Shown: positions 8,433 through 15,991 of the stretch, one piece after another
Position numbering within the stretch: the stretch's first letter is position 1
How the letters are laid out: every line of letters starts with the position of its first letter
From: Paraburkholderia hiiakae
GTDB taxonomy: Bacteria; Pseudomonadota; Gammaproteobacteria; Burkholderiales; Burkholderiaceae
Assembly (NCBI RefSeq): GCF_904848665.1
Contig: NZ_CAJHCQ010000004.1
Location: 310,001-374,000, forward strand
Reading direction: 5' to 3'
DNA: 64,000 nucleotides
Position numbers and translations under genes: made by a program
Notes under the pieces: model-generated
What the model was told of the DNA's origin: nothing
Database searches by the model: none
What the model saw: the letters and a program-made list of their open reading frames with translations, nothing else

Positions 8433-10054
8433 CGCTGCGCTCCAATCGGGATCGCGGGCACGGCCGTTTCGGGCGTCGCCAGCAGCTGCGCGATCGGGTA
8501 GCCGTAGTTGGTGATCGTGAGGGCGATCATCAGCACGACCCACAGCCCGAAGCTATTGAGCGCCACCGGCAGCGTGGCCGACTCGTGCACCGGCTTGCTG
8601 AAGCGATATTCCTCGGGCGCGACCGCCTCGCCGCGATGCCCCTGCAGCAGCACGGTGAAGAACAGCACCGCCGAAATCAGCAGGATCAGTCCGCCAAATG
8701 CGGAAAGCGCCACGAGCGCGCCCTGGCCCGCTAGCGCCGGGTCGCTGTAATCGTAGTACGCCATGCGCCGCGGCATGCCCATGATGCCGACCAGGTGCCA
8801 CGGGAAGGTCGTCACGATCATGCCGATGAACCACAGCCACAACTGCCAGCGCATGAGACGCCAGTTGTTGAGCGCGCGGCCGGTGATCTGCGGCCACAGG
8901 TCGTAGGCGATGGCGAAGTACATGATGACGATCGCCCCGCCATAGATCAGGTGAAAGTGGCCCGTGATCCACTGCGTGTTATGCACGGGCTGGTCGAGCT
9001 GGTAGCTCATGTTGATGAGGCCGCCCGCGCCCCCAAAGCCGAGCATGACGAACGAGAACGCCACGGCCAGCATTTGCGGGTTCTGCCACGGCAGCTTCGC
9101 GATCCAGCCGAACGGCCCCTTGCCGCCGCGTAGCCGCCCGGCGATTTCAACCGACGCGCAGATCGTGAACACGGTAAGGAGCGTGGGCACCGAGACGAGC
9201 GCCGTGAACACCGACTGCACGAACTTGAAGCCCGAGCCCACCTGCGGATCGGTGAAGAGATGGTGCAGCCCGATTGGCATGGCCACCACGAGAAACAGGA
9301 TGAACGAGATGCGCGCCATGACGTCGCTGTAGAGCCGGCCGCCAATCGCGCGCGGGATGATCGTGTAGTACGCGATATAGGCGGGCACGAGCCAGAAGTA
9401 GACGATGGCGTGCAGCGTCCAGGAGAAGAACACGCGCGCGAGGCCCGCGTCGATGGTATTGCGCCATCCGAAGGCCACGGGCAGGATCTGGAACAGCACT
9501 TCGATGGCCGCGCCCACCGCGGTCCAGCCCCAGAGATACGCGCCCGCCGTGGTCGCGAACATGGCGAGCGGCAGCGGCTTGCCGCGATTCTCGCGCTTCC
9601 ATTTCGCGGTGTTCACGCCCATCAGCGCGACCCAGACCCACGAGCCCACCACGACGAGCACGACGCCCAGGTAATAGAACACGTTGCCGATCATCGGCGG
9701 ATAGAACGTGTAGAGCACCGAGGCGAGCCCGAGCGCCACCGGCACCGAAGCCGTGACGGCGCCGAGCGCGAGCAGGATGAAGCCGAGCCAGGCCCAGCGC
9801 ACGCCCACGAGCGGGCGCTTGAGCGCGAGTTCCGTTACCGCGTAACCGAAGCCCATGGCGATGAGCGTGGGAAACACGTAGCCCATCACGGTGCCATGCT
9901 CCGTGACCGAGCGGTAGTAAAGCTCGGGGTCGCCCAGCCACGGGTGCATCGGGCTGCGCACGAACATCTGCCACGCGCCGAGCAGCAACGCCACGCCGAA
10001 CACGATGAACGCGAGCCAGAAGTGGGCGAGTACGAGTCGCTTGTTATTTAACAC
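8429..10054 (-). CDS. haem-copper oxidase subunit I, ba3-like (B type)
   Basis: 541-aa integral membrane protein with 12 or more helices, the catalytic subunit of a terminal oxidase reducing oxygen to water. Ligands are recognisable: the low-spin haem histidine in TEHGTVMGY, a CuB histidine in WTLHAIVYFW followed by LHHLF, and the TGHFHL pair for the haems. The WTLHAIVYFWLVPAY form, in place of the HPEVY of A-type oxidases, matches ba3-type enzymes. I choose the GTG at 10054: GGAGA lies 8 bases before it and the start overlaps the end of the subunit II gene by 11 bases. Automated annotation might call it cbb3-type, but a CuA subunit II is present next door, which cbb3 enzymes lack. Confidence 0.92.
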   Translation of the reverse strand: MLNNKRLVLAHFWLAFIVFGVALLLGAWQMFVRSPMHPWLGDPELYYRSVTEHGTVMGYVFPTLIAMGFGYAVTELALKRPLVGVRWAWLGFILLALGAVTASVPVALGLASVLYTFYPPMIGNVFYYLGVVLVVVGSWVWVALMGVNTAKWKRENRGKPLPLAMFATTAGAYLWGWTAVGAAIEVLFQILPVAFGWRNTIDAGLARVFFSWTLHAIVYFWLVPAYIAYYTIIPRAIGGRLYSDVMARISFILFLVVAMPIGLHHLFTDPQVGSGFKFVQSVFTALVSVPTLLTVFTICASVEIAGRLRGGKGPFGWIAKLPWQNPQMLAVAFSFVMLGFGGAGGLINMSYQLDQPVHNTQWITGHFHLIYGGAIVIMYFAIAYDLWPQITGRALNNWRLMRWQLWLWFIGMIVTTFPWHLVGIMGMPRRMAYYDYSDPALAGQGALVALSAFGGLILLISAVLFFTVLLQGHRGEAVAPEEYRFSKPVHESATLPVALNSFGLWVVLMIALTITNYGYPIAQLLATPETAVPAIPIGAQR

Positions 10055-10619
10055 AGCTGAGTCTCCGCGCTGAATTGCCTGCCTGGTTCGCCATCTGCAT
10101 GAAGGCATCCTTGTCGATGACCTTCACGTGGGCCCACATGCCCTGGTGGCCCGTGCCGCAGTATTCGTGGCATGGCATCAGGTGGTCGGCGGGTTTGTCG
10201 AAGGTCGTGCGGAACGTCGAGATGTAGCCCGGCTCGACCATCGAGTTCAGGTTGGTGTCCGTGACGAGAAAGCCGTGCACGACATCGGCGCTCGTCGCGC
10301 GGAACGTAATCGGCGTGTTCGTGGGAACGACGATGCATTGCGGTGTGAACGAATATTGCTGGGCGAGAATGCGCACCGTCACGGAGCCGTCGGTTTCGAC
10401 TGCGCTGCCGAGGTTCGACTCGACGAATTCGCCGGACACGTGCAGCGTTTCCGGATTGACGAGTTCCACGCGCGAGGGCGGCATCATGGCCCAGTGCAGG
10501 CCCGTGAACACCACCACGGCCACGAGCAGGGAGACGAACGCCACCATGAGCGTCGCCCAGCGGCGCTCGACGCGCGCGGCGACTTCGGCACTGGCATGGT
10601 TATCGAGCGGATTCGACAT
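10044..10619 (-). CDS. cytochrome c oxidase subunit II with CuA site
   Basis: 191-aa protein with a single N-terminal transmembrane helix (about residues 24-46) and a periplasmic cupredoxin domain. The dinuclear CuA site is complete: an upstream His in ADVVHGF and the CHEYCGTGHQGM block supplying two Cys, His and Met. It accepts electrons from c-type cytochromes and hands them to subunit I. It is much shorter than the A-type subunit II (about 300 aa) and resembles the single-helix subunit II of ba3 oxidases. Its 3' end overlaps the subunit I start by 11 bases. Confidence 0.93.
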   Translation of the reverse strand: MSNPLDNHASAEVAARVERRWATLMVAFVSLLVAVVVFTGLHWAMMPPSRVELVNPETLHVSGEFVESNLGSAVETDGSVTVRILAQQYSFTPQCIVVPTNTPITFRATSADVVHGFLVTDTNLNSMVEPGYISTFRTTFDKPADHLMPCHEYCGTGHQGMWAHVKVIDKDAFMQMANQAGNSARRLSCVK

Positions 10620-10647
10620 GAGGCCGGCCTTTTCTGGTCTGTCTGGT

Positions 10648-10830
10648 CTATTGGATGACGCCGCGCGGCAGGAACACGACGAAGTAGAAGATGAACCAGA
10701 GCGCGGCCACGATCGCCGTGGCGATGCCCGCTACCGCGAGCGCGCCGCCAGGTCCGCTGGCCACGATCTCGTCGACCTGTTCGTGTTGCGGGCGCTCGCC
10801 CGGTTGTTCGGGTACGGGAGTTTCGATCAT
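10648..10830 (-). CDS. small single-helix oxidase subunit, 60 aa
   Basis: 60-aa protein with an acidic, proline-rich N-terminus (MIETPVPEQPGERP) and one transmembrane helix near the C-terminus (about residues 30-55). It lies 7 bases downstream of the triple-haem cytochrome gene and 28 bases before the subunit II gene, so its position strongly suggests an accessory subunit of the oxidase, comparable to the small subunit IIa of Thermus ba3 oxidase. Sequence similarity to that subunit cannot be judged by eye. Such short genes are easily missed. Confidence 0.78.
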   Translation of the reverse strand: MIETPVPEQPGERPQHEQVDEIVASGPGGALAVAGIATAIVAALWFIFYFVVFLPRGVIQ

Positions 10831-10837
10831 CGCGACC

Positions 10838-12187
10838 TCAGAAAAGCGGCGCGGAACGCAGCGCGTTCACTTCATGTTCGGAAACCGGCGTGCCGTGGTT
10901 GCCCCACGCCGTGCGGATATACGTGACAACGGCCGCCACTTCTTCATCGGAGAGCGACTGCGCGAAGGGCGGCATGCCATAGGGCATGGGGTTCTTGCGC
11001 GTGCCCGGCGCATAGCCGCCGTTGAGCACCATGCGAATGGGGTTCACGGCCGAGTTCATCTGAATGGACTGGTTGTCGGCGAGCGGCGGGAAATGCGGCG
11101 GCTTGCCCTGGCCTTCGGTCGCGTGGCAGACCGCGCACTGCGACTCGTAGATCTTCCTGCCGAGCGGCACGAGTCGGGCGGCTTCCTCCGTCACGAAGGT
11201 GCTCTTGGGCGACTTGTCGACTTCGTTGTTGTGGCCCGGCAGCGACTTCAGATACACGGCCACGGCGCGCACGTCGTCTTCGGTGAGGTACTGGAAGCTG
11301 TCGTAGACCACTTCGGCCATCGGTCCGTACACGGCGCCGCGTTTGGACACGCCCGCGTGCAGCAGATCGACGATGTCCTCGATGCTCCAGTCGCCGAGGC
11401 CCGCTTCCTTGTTCGAGGTGAGCGAGGGCGCATACCAGTTCTGCACGGGAATCAGCCCGCCCTGGAACTCCTTCGAGGCCGAGTTGCCGCCGAGCGCGTT
11501 GATGGCCGTGTGGCACATCGTGCAGTGGCCGAGGCCTTGCACGAGGTACGCGCCGCGATTCCATTCGACGGACTGCGACGGGTCGGGCTTGAACTCGCCC
11601 TGGCGGAAGAACAGCGTGCGCCAGCCGAGCAGCAACGCGCGCTTGTTATACGGGAAGCGCAGATCGTGTGCGCGGTTCTCCTTGTGCACGGGCGGCGTGG
11701 AGAGCAGGTAAGCGAAAATGGCGTCCGAGTCCGCGCGCGTGACCTTCGTATACGACGCGAACGGCATGGCCGGATAGAGCAGCGTGCCGTCGCGCGATTT
11801 GCCCTCGTGCAGCATGCGGTAGAACTCATCGGCGGTCCACGAGCCGATGCCGAACGTCTTGTCCGACGAGATGTTCGGCGTGTAGAGCGTCCCGAACGGC
11901 GTTTCCATCGGACGGCCGCCGCCGAACATCTGTTCGGAAGGCACCGTGTGGCACGCGATGCAGTCGCCGGCGCGCGCGAGATATTCGCCGCGTGCGATCT
12001 GCTCGGCGTTGCTCGCGATCGGCTTGGCATTGGCCGCGGCTGCGGCTGCTGCGGCGCTGGCCGCGCCGGCTGCGTTTGCGCTGGGCGCGGCCGTTTGCGC
12101 GAGCGCGACCGCGGCGCCCATGCAGAGCGTGGCTGCCGCGAACGACAGGCGAAGCGAGGTGGGGAGAAGGGATCGAAGTCTGCGCAC
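10838..12187 (-). CDS. triple-haem cytochrome c, alcohol dehydrogenase cytochrome-subunit-like
   Basis: 449-aa exported protein with three CXXCH sites (CIACH, CTMCH, CAVCH), the layout of the cytochrome subunit of membrane-bound alcohol, gluconate and sorbitol dehydrogenases. A signal peptide ends around ALAQ, followed by an alanine-rich linker. No ATG fits: the GTG at 12187 opens directly into the signal peptide (VRRLRSLLP), while longer frames read arginine-rich noise. In this operon there is no dehydrogenase partner, so it more likely serves as a periplasmic electron conduit to the ba3-like oxidase. Which quinol or dehydrogenase feeds it is unknown. Confidence 0.88.
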   Translation of the reverse strand: MRRLRSLLPTSLRLSFAAATLCMGAAVALAQTAAPSANAAGAASAAAAAAAANAKPIASNAEQIARGEYLARAGDCIACHTVPSEQMFGGGRPMETPFGTLYTPNISSDKTFGIGSWTADEFYRMLHEGKSRDGTLLYPAMPFASYTKVTRADSDAIFAYLLSTPPVHKENRAHDLRFPYNKRALLLGWRTLFFRQGEFKPDPSQSVEWNRGAYLVQGLGHCTMCHTAINALGGNSASKEFQGGLIPVQNWYAPSLTSNKEAGLGDWSIEDIVDLLHAGVSKRGAVYGPMAEVVYDSFQYLTEDDVRAVAVYLKSLPGHNNEVDKSPKSTFVTEEAARLVPLGRKIYESQCAVCHATEGQGKPPHFPPLADNQSIQMNSAVNPIRMVLNGGYAPGTRKNPMPYGMPPFAQSLSDEEVAAVVTYIRTAWGNHGTPVSEHEVNALRSAPLF

Positions 12188-12200
12188 GTCGAGGCCCCGG

Positions 12201-12899
12201 CTAGTTATGGACGCTGCCGCACGCGAGCGGCAGCGGCGAGGCCGCCGCTGGCGTCGTATCGGCAGGCGCGGGTTGCGACGAGAGCCAGGCCGCGATCGCG
12301 GTGATATCGCGGTCGGCGAGACGGGTGGCGATGTCGTGCATGCAGTCCGGCGCGGCGGCGCGGCGCGTGCCGTAGCGGAATGCGCCAAGCTGCGCGCTGA
12401 TGTAGTTCGGATGCAGGCCCACGAGACCCGGAATGGCCGGTTGCATGCCCGTGAGCGTGCCGCCGTGGCAGTCTGCGCAGGCGGGCACGTTGCGCTTGCT
12501 GTCGCCGTTCATGACGAGCGACTTGCCGAGCGCGAGCGTGGCCGCGTCGACGGTGGCTTTGGCGGGCGGCGGATAGGGCGGGTGCTGCTGCGAGAAGAAC
12601 TCCGCGATCTGCTTGAGGTACGCGTCGGGCAGATACGCCAGCAGATAGTTCATGGGCGGATAACTGCGGCTGCCGTCGCGGAAGGCGACGAGCTGATTGA
12701 ACAGATAGCCCGCCGGCTTGCCCGCGAGGCGCGGGAAGTAGTCGTTGTCGGTGCCTTCGCCGTGCGCGCCGTGGCAGGCCGCGCAACCCATCACGCGGGC
12801 TTGCATCGTGTCAGGCGCGGGCTCGGCGGGCGGCGCCGCGAGTAGCGGCGCCCATGGCAGTGCGAGCGCAAGGATGAGGAAGACGATGCGGTTTCTCAA
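12201..12899 (-). CDS. cytochrome c4-like di-haem protein
   Basis: 232-aa exported protein with a signal peptide (RNRIVFLILALALPW up to LLAA) and two haem sites, CAACH and CADCH, in tandem class-I cytochrome folds like cytochrome c4. The start is inferred as TTG at 12899, with GAGGGA 5 bases upstream; no ATG or GTG opens before the signal peptide. It heads the oxidase operon, with only 13 bases to the triple-haem cytochrome gene. A cysteine-containing tail (PLACGSVHN) is unusual. It probably shuttles electrons to the oxidase. Confidence 0.85.
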   Translation of the reverse strand: MRNRIVFLILALALPWAPLLAAPPAEPAPDTMQARVMGCAACHGAHGEGTDNDYFPRLAGKPAGYLFNQLVAFRDGSRSYPPMNYLLAYLPDAYLKQIAEFFSQQHPPYPPPAKATVDAATLALGKSLVMNGDSKRNVPACADCHGGTLTGMQPAIPGLVGLHPNYISAQLGAFRYGTRRAAAPDCMHDIATRLADRDITAIAAWLSSQPAPADTTPAAASPLPLACGSVHN

Positions 12900-13276
12900 T
12901 GATTCCCTCGGTACGGAATGTGACTGCACAAACGCGTTGCGATTCGATATCAGTTGAGGCGTCGTCCGTGGGAATTCTTTTTCTATGTCTATGACGGCCG
13001 GGCGCGCACCTTTTCGTGGAGAGTATCGGAGAACGCCGACTTGTGCAGCCAGCATGCGCAAATAAATCTGCTCCGATCCCAACTTCACGATATGTTTGCT
13101 AACACAACGATATGCGTTTCCCGTGAGGGAGAAGCGAGCCGCGAATTACATCGGAATACGAAATAAATGGAGGATCGTACAAGACGGATTTCATGCGATG
13201 TTCAGGCCTCCCCGGATCGAGTCCATCACGCAGTCGTAGGATGTCCTCAGTCGCTTGCGCGCACGCTTTTCCTGTG

Positions 13277-13289
13277 GTTGTCCGACAAC
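13277..13289. promoter_or_regulatory. GntR/FCD operator in the gntR promoter
   Basis: GTTGTC-C-GACAAC is a perfect odd palindrome of the kind bound by FadR/FCD-type GntR regulators (TTGT-N3-ACAA core). It ends one base before the -10 box of the gntR promoter, so binding should block transcription, implying negative autoregulation. Related sites occur at 15764 and 15935. Confidence 0.72.
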
Positions 13290-13290
13290 G

Positions 13291-13296
13291 TATAAT
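13291..13296 (+). promoter_or_regulatory. -10 box of the gntR promoter
   Basis: A consensus TATAAT, 36 bases before the gntR start codon. The -35 region (about 13267-13273, TTTTCC-like) is weak. The operator at 13277-13289 occupies the spacer. Confidence 0.6.
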
Positions 13297-13332
13297 GGAA
13301 CGGTATACGCATATCAAGCCAAGGAGATTCAT

Positions 13333-14073
13333 ATGGCGGAGTCGCTTGCCACGCCCATCGCCGCGCGTAGCCGCAATCTCGCCGAGCAGGTCGTCAACTT
13401 CATCAACGAGCAGATCGCCGCGCGCGCGCTCAAGCCCGGCGACAAGCTGCCCACCGAAAGCAATCTCATGACGCAACTGGGCGTGAGCCGCACGGTGGTG
13501 CGCGAAGCCATTTCACGTCTGCAGGCCATGTCCGTGATCGAAACGCGTCACGGCATCGGCAGCTTCGTGCTGGAGCCGCGTCGCGAGCCGCTCGATCTCG
13601 ACGTCGTACCGGCCAGCACGCTGGACGATGTGCTTTCCGTGCTCGAGCTGCGTATCAGCCTCGAAACGGAGGCCGCGGGTCTTGCCGCGCAGCGCGCGAG
13701 CGAGCGCGACCTGGCCGGCATGCGCGCCGCGCTCGAGGCACTCGACGTCGTCATCCGCACGGGCGGCGACAGCTCGGGCGCCGACCTCGAATTCCACGTT
13801 TCGGTGGCGCGCGCCACGGGCAACCGCTATTTCGTCGATATCCTCACGCAGATGGGCGCGGCGTTGATTCCGCGCCGTCGCGTCGATTCGGCGGGCATTG
13901 CGCATCGCGATCCGCAGGCTTACGCCGAGCTGGTGAACCGCGAGCACGAAAGCATTTTCGACGCCATCGCGCGTCACGATCCCGAAGGCGCGCGCGCGGC
14001 CATGCGCATGCATCTGTCGAGCAGCCGCGAGCGGCTGCGCCGTGCGGCGGCGGAGTCGGGGGAAAAGGCGTAG
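13333..14073 (+). CDS. GntR-family (FadR/FCD) transcriptional regulator of the glucarate genes
   Basis: 246-aa regulator: an N-terminal winged helix-turn-helix (about residues 12-78, with LPTESNLMTQLGVSRTVVREA) and a C-terminal FCD ligand-binding domain (about 95-235) with the metal-binding Asp/His positions expected in D.EFHVSVARATGN and the later histidines. The ATG at 13333 has a consensus AAGGAG 7 bases upstream. By position it should control the adjacent alpha-ketoglutarate semialdehyde dehydrogenase, permease and gudD/kdgD genes, probably as a repressor released by a sugar acid or a pathway intermediate. The matching operator motifs at 13277, 15764 and 15935 support this. Confidence 0.9.
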   Translation: MAESLATPIAARSRNLAEQVVNFINEQIAARALKPGDKLPTESNLMTQLGVSRTVVREAISRLQAMSVIETRHGIGSFVLEPRREPLDLDVVPASTLDDVLSVLELRISLETEAAGLAAQRASERDLAGMRAALEALDVVIRTGGDSSGADLEFHVSVARATGNRYFVDILTQMGAALIPRRRVDSAGIAHRDPQAYAELVNREHESIFDAIARHDPEGARAAMRMHLSSSRERLRRAAAESGEKA

Positions 14074-14100
14074 CGCGTTTGAACTTCGAACGTGCAGGGA

Positions 14101-14126
14101 AAAACAGCGGCCGAGGCCGCTGTTTT
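14101..14126. terminator. bidirectional terminator between gntR and the dehydrogenase gene
   Basis: AAAACAGCGGCC (14101-14112) and GGCCGCTGTTTT (14115-14126) form a perfect GC-rich stem flanked by A and T runs on both sides, between two convergent genes. It can stop transcription from either direction. Confidence 0.9.
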
Positions 14127-14148
14127 CATTTGTATCGAGAGAAGGAGA

Positions 14149-15732
14149 TTACCCGCGTACCAGCTCGCCGTTCTTGCGGCGCCAGAGGTCGAGCGGATTG
14201 GCGTCCGCGAGCGCCTGCGGCAGCAGCTCGGCCGGGAAGTCCTGATAGCAGACCGGCCGCAGGAAGCGCTCCATCGCGCTCGTGCCCACCGACGTCGCGC
14301 GGCTATCGGAAGTGGCCGGGAACGGGCCGCCGTGCACCATCGCGTGCGTGACTTCCACGCCGGTCGGGAAGCCGTTCACGAGCAGGCGGCCTGCCTTGCG
14401 CTCGAGAATCGGCACGAGGCGCATGGCGGCGGGCACGTCGGCGCGGTCCATCTGGATCGTCGCGGTGAGTTGGCCCGCGAAGTGCTCGGCCACAGCGAGC
14501 AGTTCGGCTTCGTCCTGACAGCGCACGAGCGTCGAAGCCGGGCCGAATACTTCGTCTTCGAGGGCGGGCTGGGCGAGGAAGGTTTGGGCGTCGGTCACGA
14601 AAAGGGCGGCGAACGCCTGGTTCGGCCCGCTCGCGGCCTGACCTTGCGCGAGCGCGCTCACGCCCTGGGTTTCGGCCAGACGCCGCGCGCCTTCTTCATA
14701 AGCCGCATGGATACCCGACGTGAGCATGGTCTGCGCGGGCTTGACGCCCAGCGCCTGCGCCGCGGCTTGCGCGAACTGGTCGAGCGCAGCCCCTTCGATG
14801 CCGATCGCCAGACCGGGATTCGTGCAGAACTGACCCGCGCCGAGCACCAGCGAATCGACGAAGCCCTGCGCGATGGCCGCGCCGCGCGCCGCGAGCGCCT
14901 CAGGCAACAGGAACACGGGATTGATGCTGCTCATTTCCGCATAGACGGGAATGGGCTCGGGGCGGTTCGCGGCGATGCGCATGAGCGCCGTGCCGCCCGC
15001 GCGCGAGCCGGTGAAGCCCACGGCCTTGATCGCCGGATGCGCGACGAGCGCTTCGCCCACGGTGCGGCCCGCGCCGACGATGAGCGAGAACACGCCTTCG
15101 GGCAGCCCCATGTCCTGCACGGCTTGCTGGATCACGCGGCCGACCATCTCCGAGGTGCCGAGGTGCGCGCCGTGCGCCTTGACGATCACCGGGCAGCCCG
15201 CCGCGAGGGCCGCGGCCGTGTCGCCGCCCGCCACCGAGAACGCGAGCGGGAAGTTGCTCGCGCCGAACACCGCGACCGGGCCGAGCGCGATTTTCTGCAG
15301 ACGCAGGTCGGCGCGCGGCAGCGGCTTGCGCTCGGGCAGGGCAGCGTCGAGCGTGGGCGTGAGCCACAGTCCCTGGCGCACTTCCCGCGCGAACAGCTTC
15401 AGTTGACCGACGGTGCGCCCGCGCTCGCCTTCGAGGCGCGCCTTGGGCAGGCCGGTTTCCGCGTGGGCGCGTTCGGTGAGCGCGTCGCCCAGCGCGGCGA
15501 TGCCGTCGGCGATGCGCTCGAGGAACGCCGCGCGCACGGCGAGGGGCAGCGTGCGGTAGGCGTCGAACGCCTCGGCGGCAAGGTTGCAGGCGGCGTCGAC
15601 GTCGGCTGCCGTGCCGCTGCCGAAGGCCGGCGCGGGGATCGCTTCGCCCGTGGCGGGATTGAACGCCGCGAGCGGTTTTTCCGAGCCGCGCACGGCGCGG
15701 CCTCCAATGAGCATGTCGCCAGTGATTTGCAT
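14149..15732 (-). CDS. alpha-ketoglutarate semialdehyde dehydrogenase (2,5-dioxovalerate dehydrogenase)
   Basis: 527-aa aldehyde dehydrogenase of the long KGSADH type III group that completes glucarate/galactarate degradation by oxidising 2,5-dioxopentanoate to 2-oxoglutarate with NAD(P). The cofactor-binding and catalytic blocks are visible: [28 protein letters not shown], the Glu in [11 protein letters not shown] and the catalytic Cys in [11 protein letters not shown] start it at the ATG at 15732 because GGAG lies 6 bases upstream; an ATG at 15747 would add only five residues. It is transcribed away from the permease gene, and a GntR/FCD-like operator lies in its promoter. Its product feeds the TCA cycle. 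Confidence 0.93.
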   Translation of the reverse strand: MQITGDMLIGGRAVRGSEKPLAAFNPATGEAIPAPAFGSGTAADVDAACNLAAEAFDAYRTLPLAVRAAFLERIADGIAALGDALTERAHAETGLPKARLEGERGRTVGQLKLFAREVRQGLWLTPTLDAALPERKPLPRADLRLQKIALGPVAVFGASNFPLAFSVAGGDTAAALAAGCPVIVKAHGAHLGTSEMVGRVIQQAVQDMGLPEGVFSLIVGAGRTVGEALVAHPAIKAVGFTGSRAGGTALMRIAANRPEPIPVYAEMSSINPVFLLPEALAARGAAIAQGFVDSLVLGAGQFCTNPGLAIGIEGAALDQFAQAAAQALGVKPAQTMLTSGIHAAYEEGARRLAETQGVSALAQGQAASGPNQAFAALFVTDAQTFLAQPALEDEVFGPASTLVRCQDEAELLAVAEHFAGQLTATIQMDRADVPAAMRLVPILERKAGRLLVNGFPTGVEVTHAMVHGGPFPATSDSRATSVGTSAMERFLRPVCYQDFPAELLPQALADANPLDLWRRKNGELVRG

Positions 15733-15763
15733 GTCGTCTCCGAGCATCGTTACAGTGAGTTAA

Positions 15764-15776
15764 GTCATCGTACAAC
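15764..15776. promoter_or_regulatory. GntR/FCD operator-like site in the dehydrogenase promoter
   Basis: GTCATCGTACAAC (minus strand GTTGTACGATGAC) matches the 13277 palindrome at 10 of 13 positions. On the minus strand it directly follows a TATGAT -10-like box (15778-15783), the same arrangement as at the permease promoter. Confidence 0.6.
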
Positions 15777-15905
15777 TATCATACGCCAGATCGCGGTTGT
15801 CGAGCACCTGCGGCAGGCATCTTTTGCGTGTGGGAGGGGCTGAAAGCAAGCAAAATCAAGCTTTGTCGGCTATGATTCCCGTTCCATAGCAGGGTAAACA
15901 CGATA

Positions 15906-15934
15906 TTGGACCTTGGGTGAGGAAAGCTTAATAT
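15906..15934 (+). promoter_or_regulatory. sigma70 promoter of the permease-gudD-kdgD operon
   Basis: TTGGAC (15906-15911), a 17-base spacer and TAATAT (15929-15934) form a strong sigma70-type promoter. The operator-like site at 15935 begins at the next base, so a bound repressor would cover the transcription start. Confidence 0.75.
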
Positions 15935-15947
15935 GTCATCAGACAAC
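15935..15947. promoter_or_regulatory. GntR/FCD operator-like site at the permease promoter
   Basis: GTCATCAGACAAC shares the GACAAC half-site with the gntR operator and the GTCATC half-site with the one at 15764. It abuts the -10 box of the permease operon. Confidence 0.65.
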
Positions 15948-15991
15948 GTACCACAAGCATCCCATCCGCGTGCCTAAAGGAGACAACCTCG

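Larger units (their letters stand above)
12900..13332. other. divergent intergenic region between the oxidase operon and the GntR gene
   Basis: About 430 bases with no supported gene. The right end holds the gntR promoter and operator described separately. Two copies of ACGATATG occur at about 13087 and 13109. I looked for an FNR/ANR box (TTGAT-N4-ATCAA) that would explain microaerobic control of the oxidase and did not find a convincing one. Confidence 0.5.

Noticed and set aside
8429..10054. Calling the oxidase cbb3-type
   Set aside because: A CuA-type subunit II is encoded in the operon and the CcoO/CcoP subunits are absent, so ba3-like fits better than cbb3.
12900..13332. FNR/ANR box controlling the oxidase operon
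   Set aside because: TTGCG-ATTCG-ATATCA at about 12940 resembles it only loosely. No TTGAT-N4-ATCAA is present.
14092..15843. Plus-strand frame of 583 codons across the semialdehyde dehydrogenase gene
   Set aside because: It is antisense to a gene with all aldehyde dehydrogenase motifs, crosses the terminator at 14101-14126, and its translation is not protein-like.
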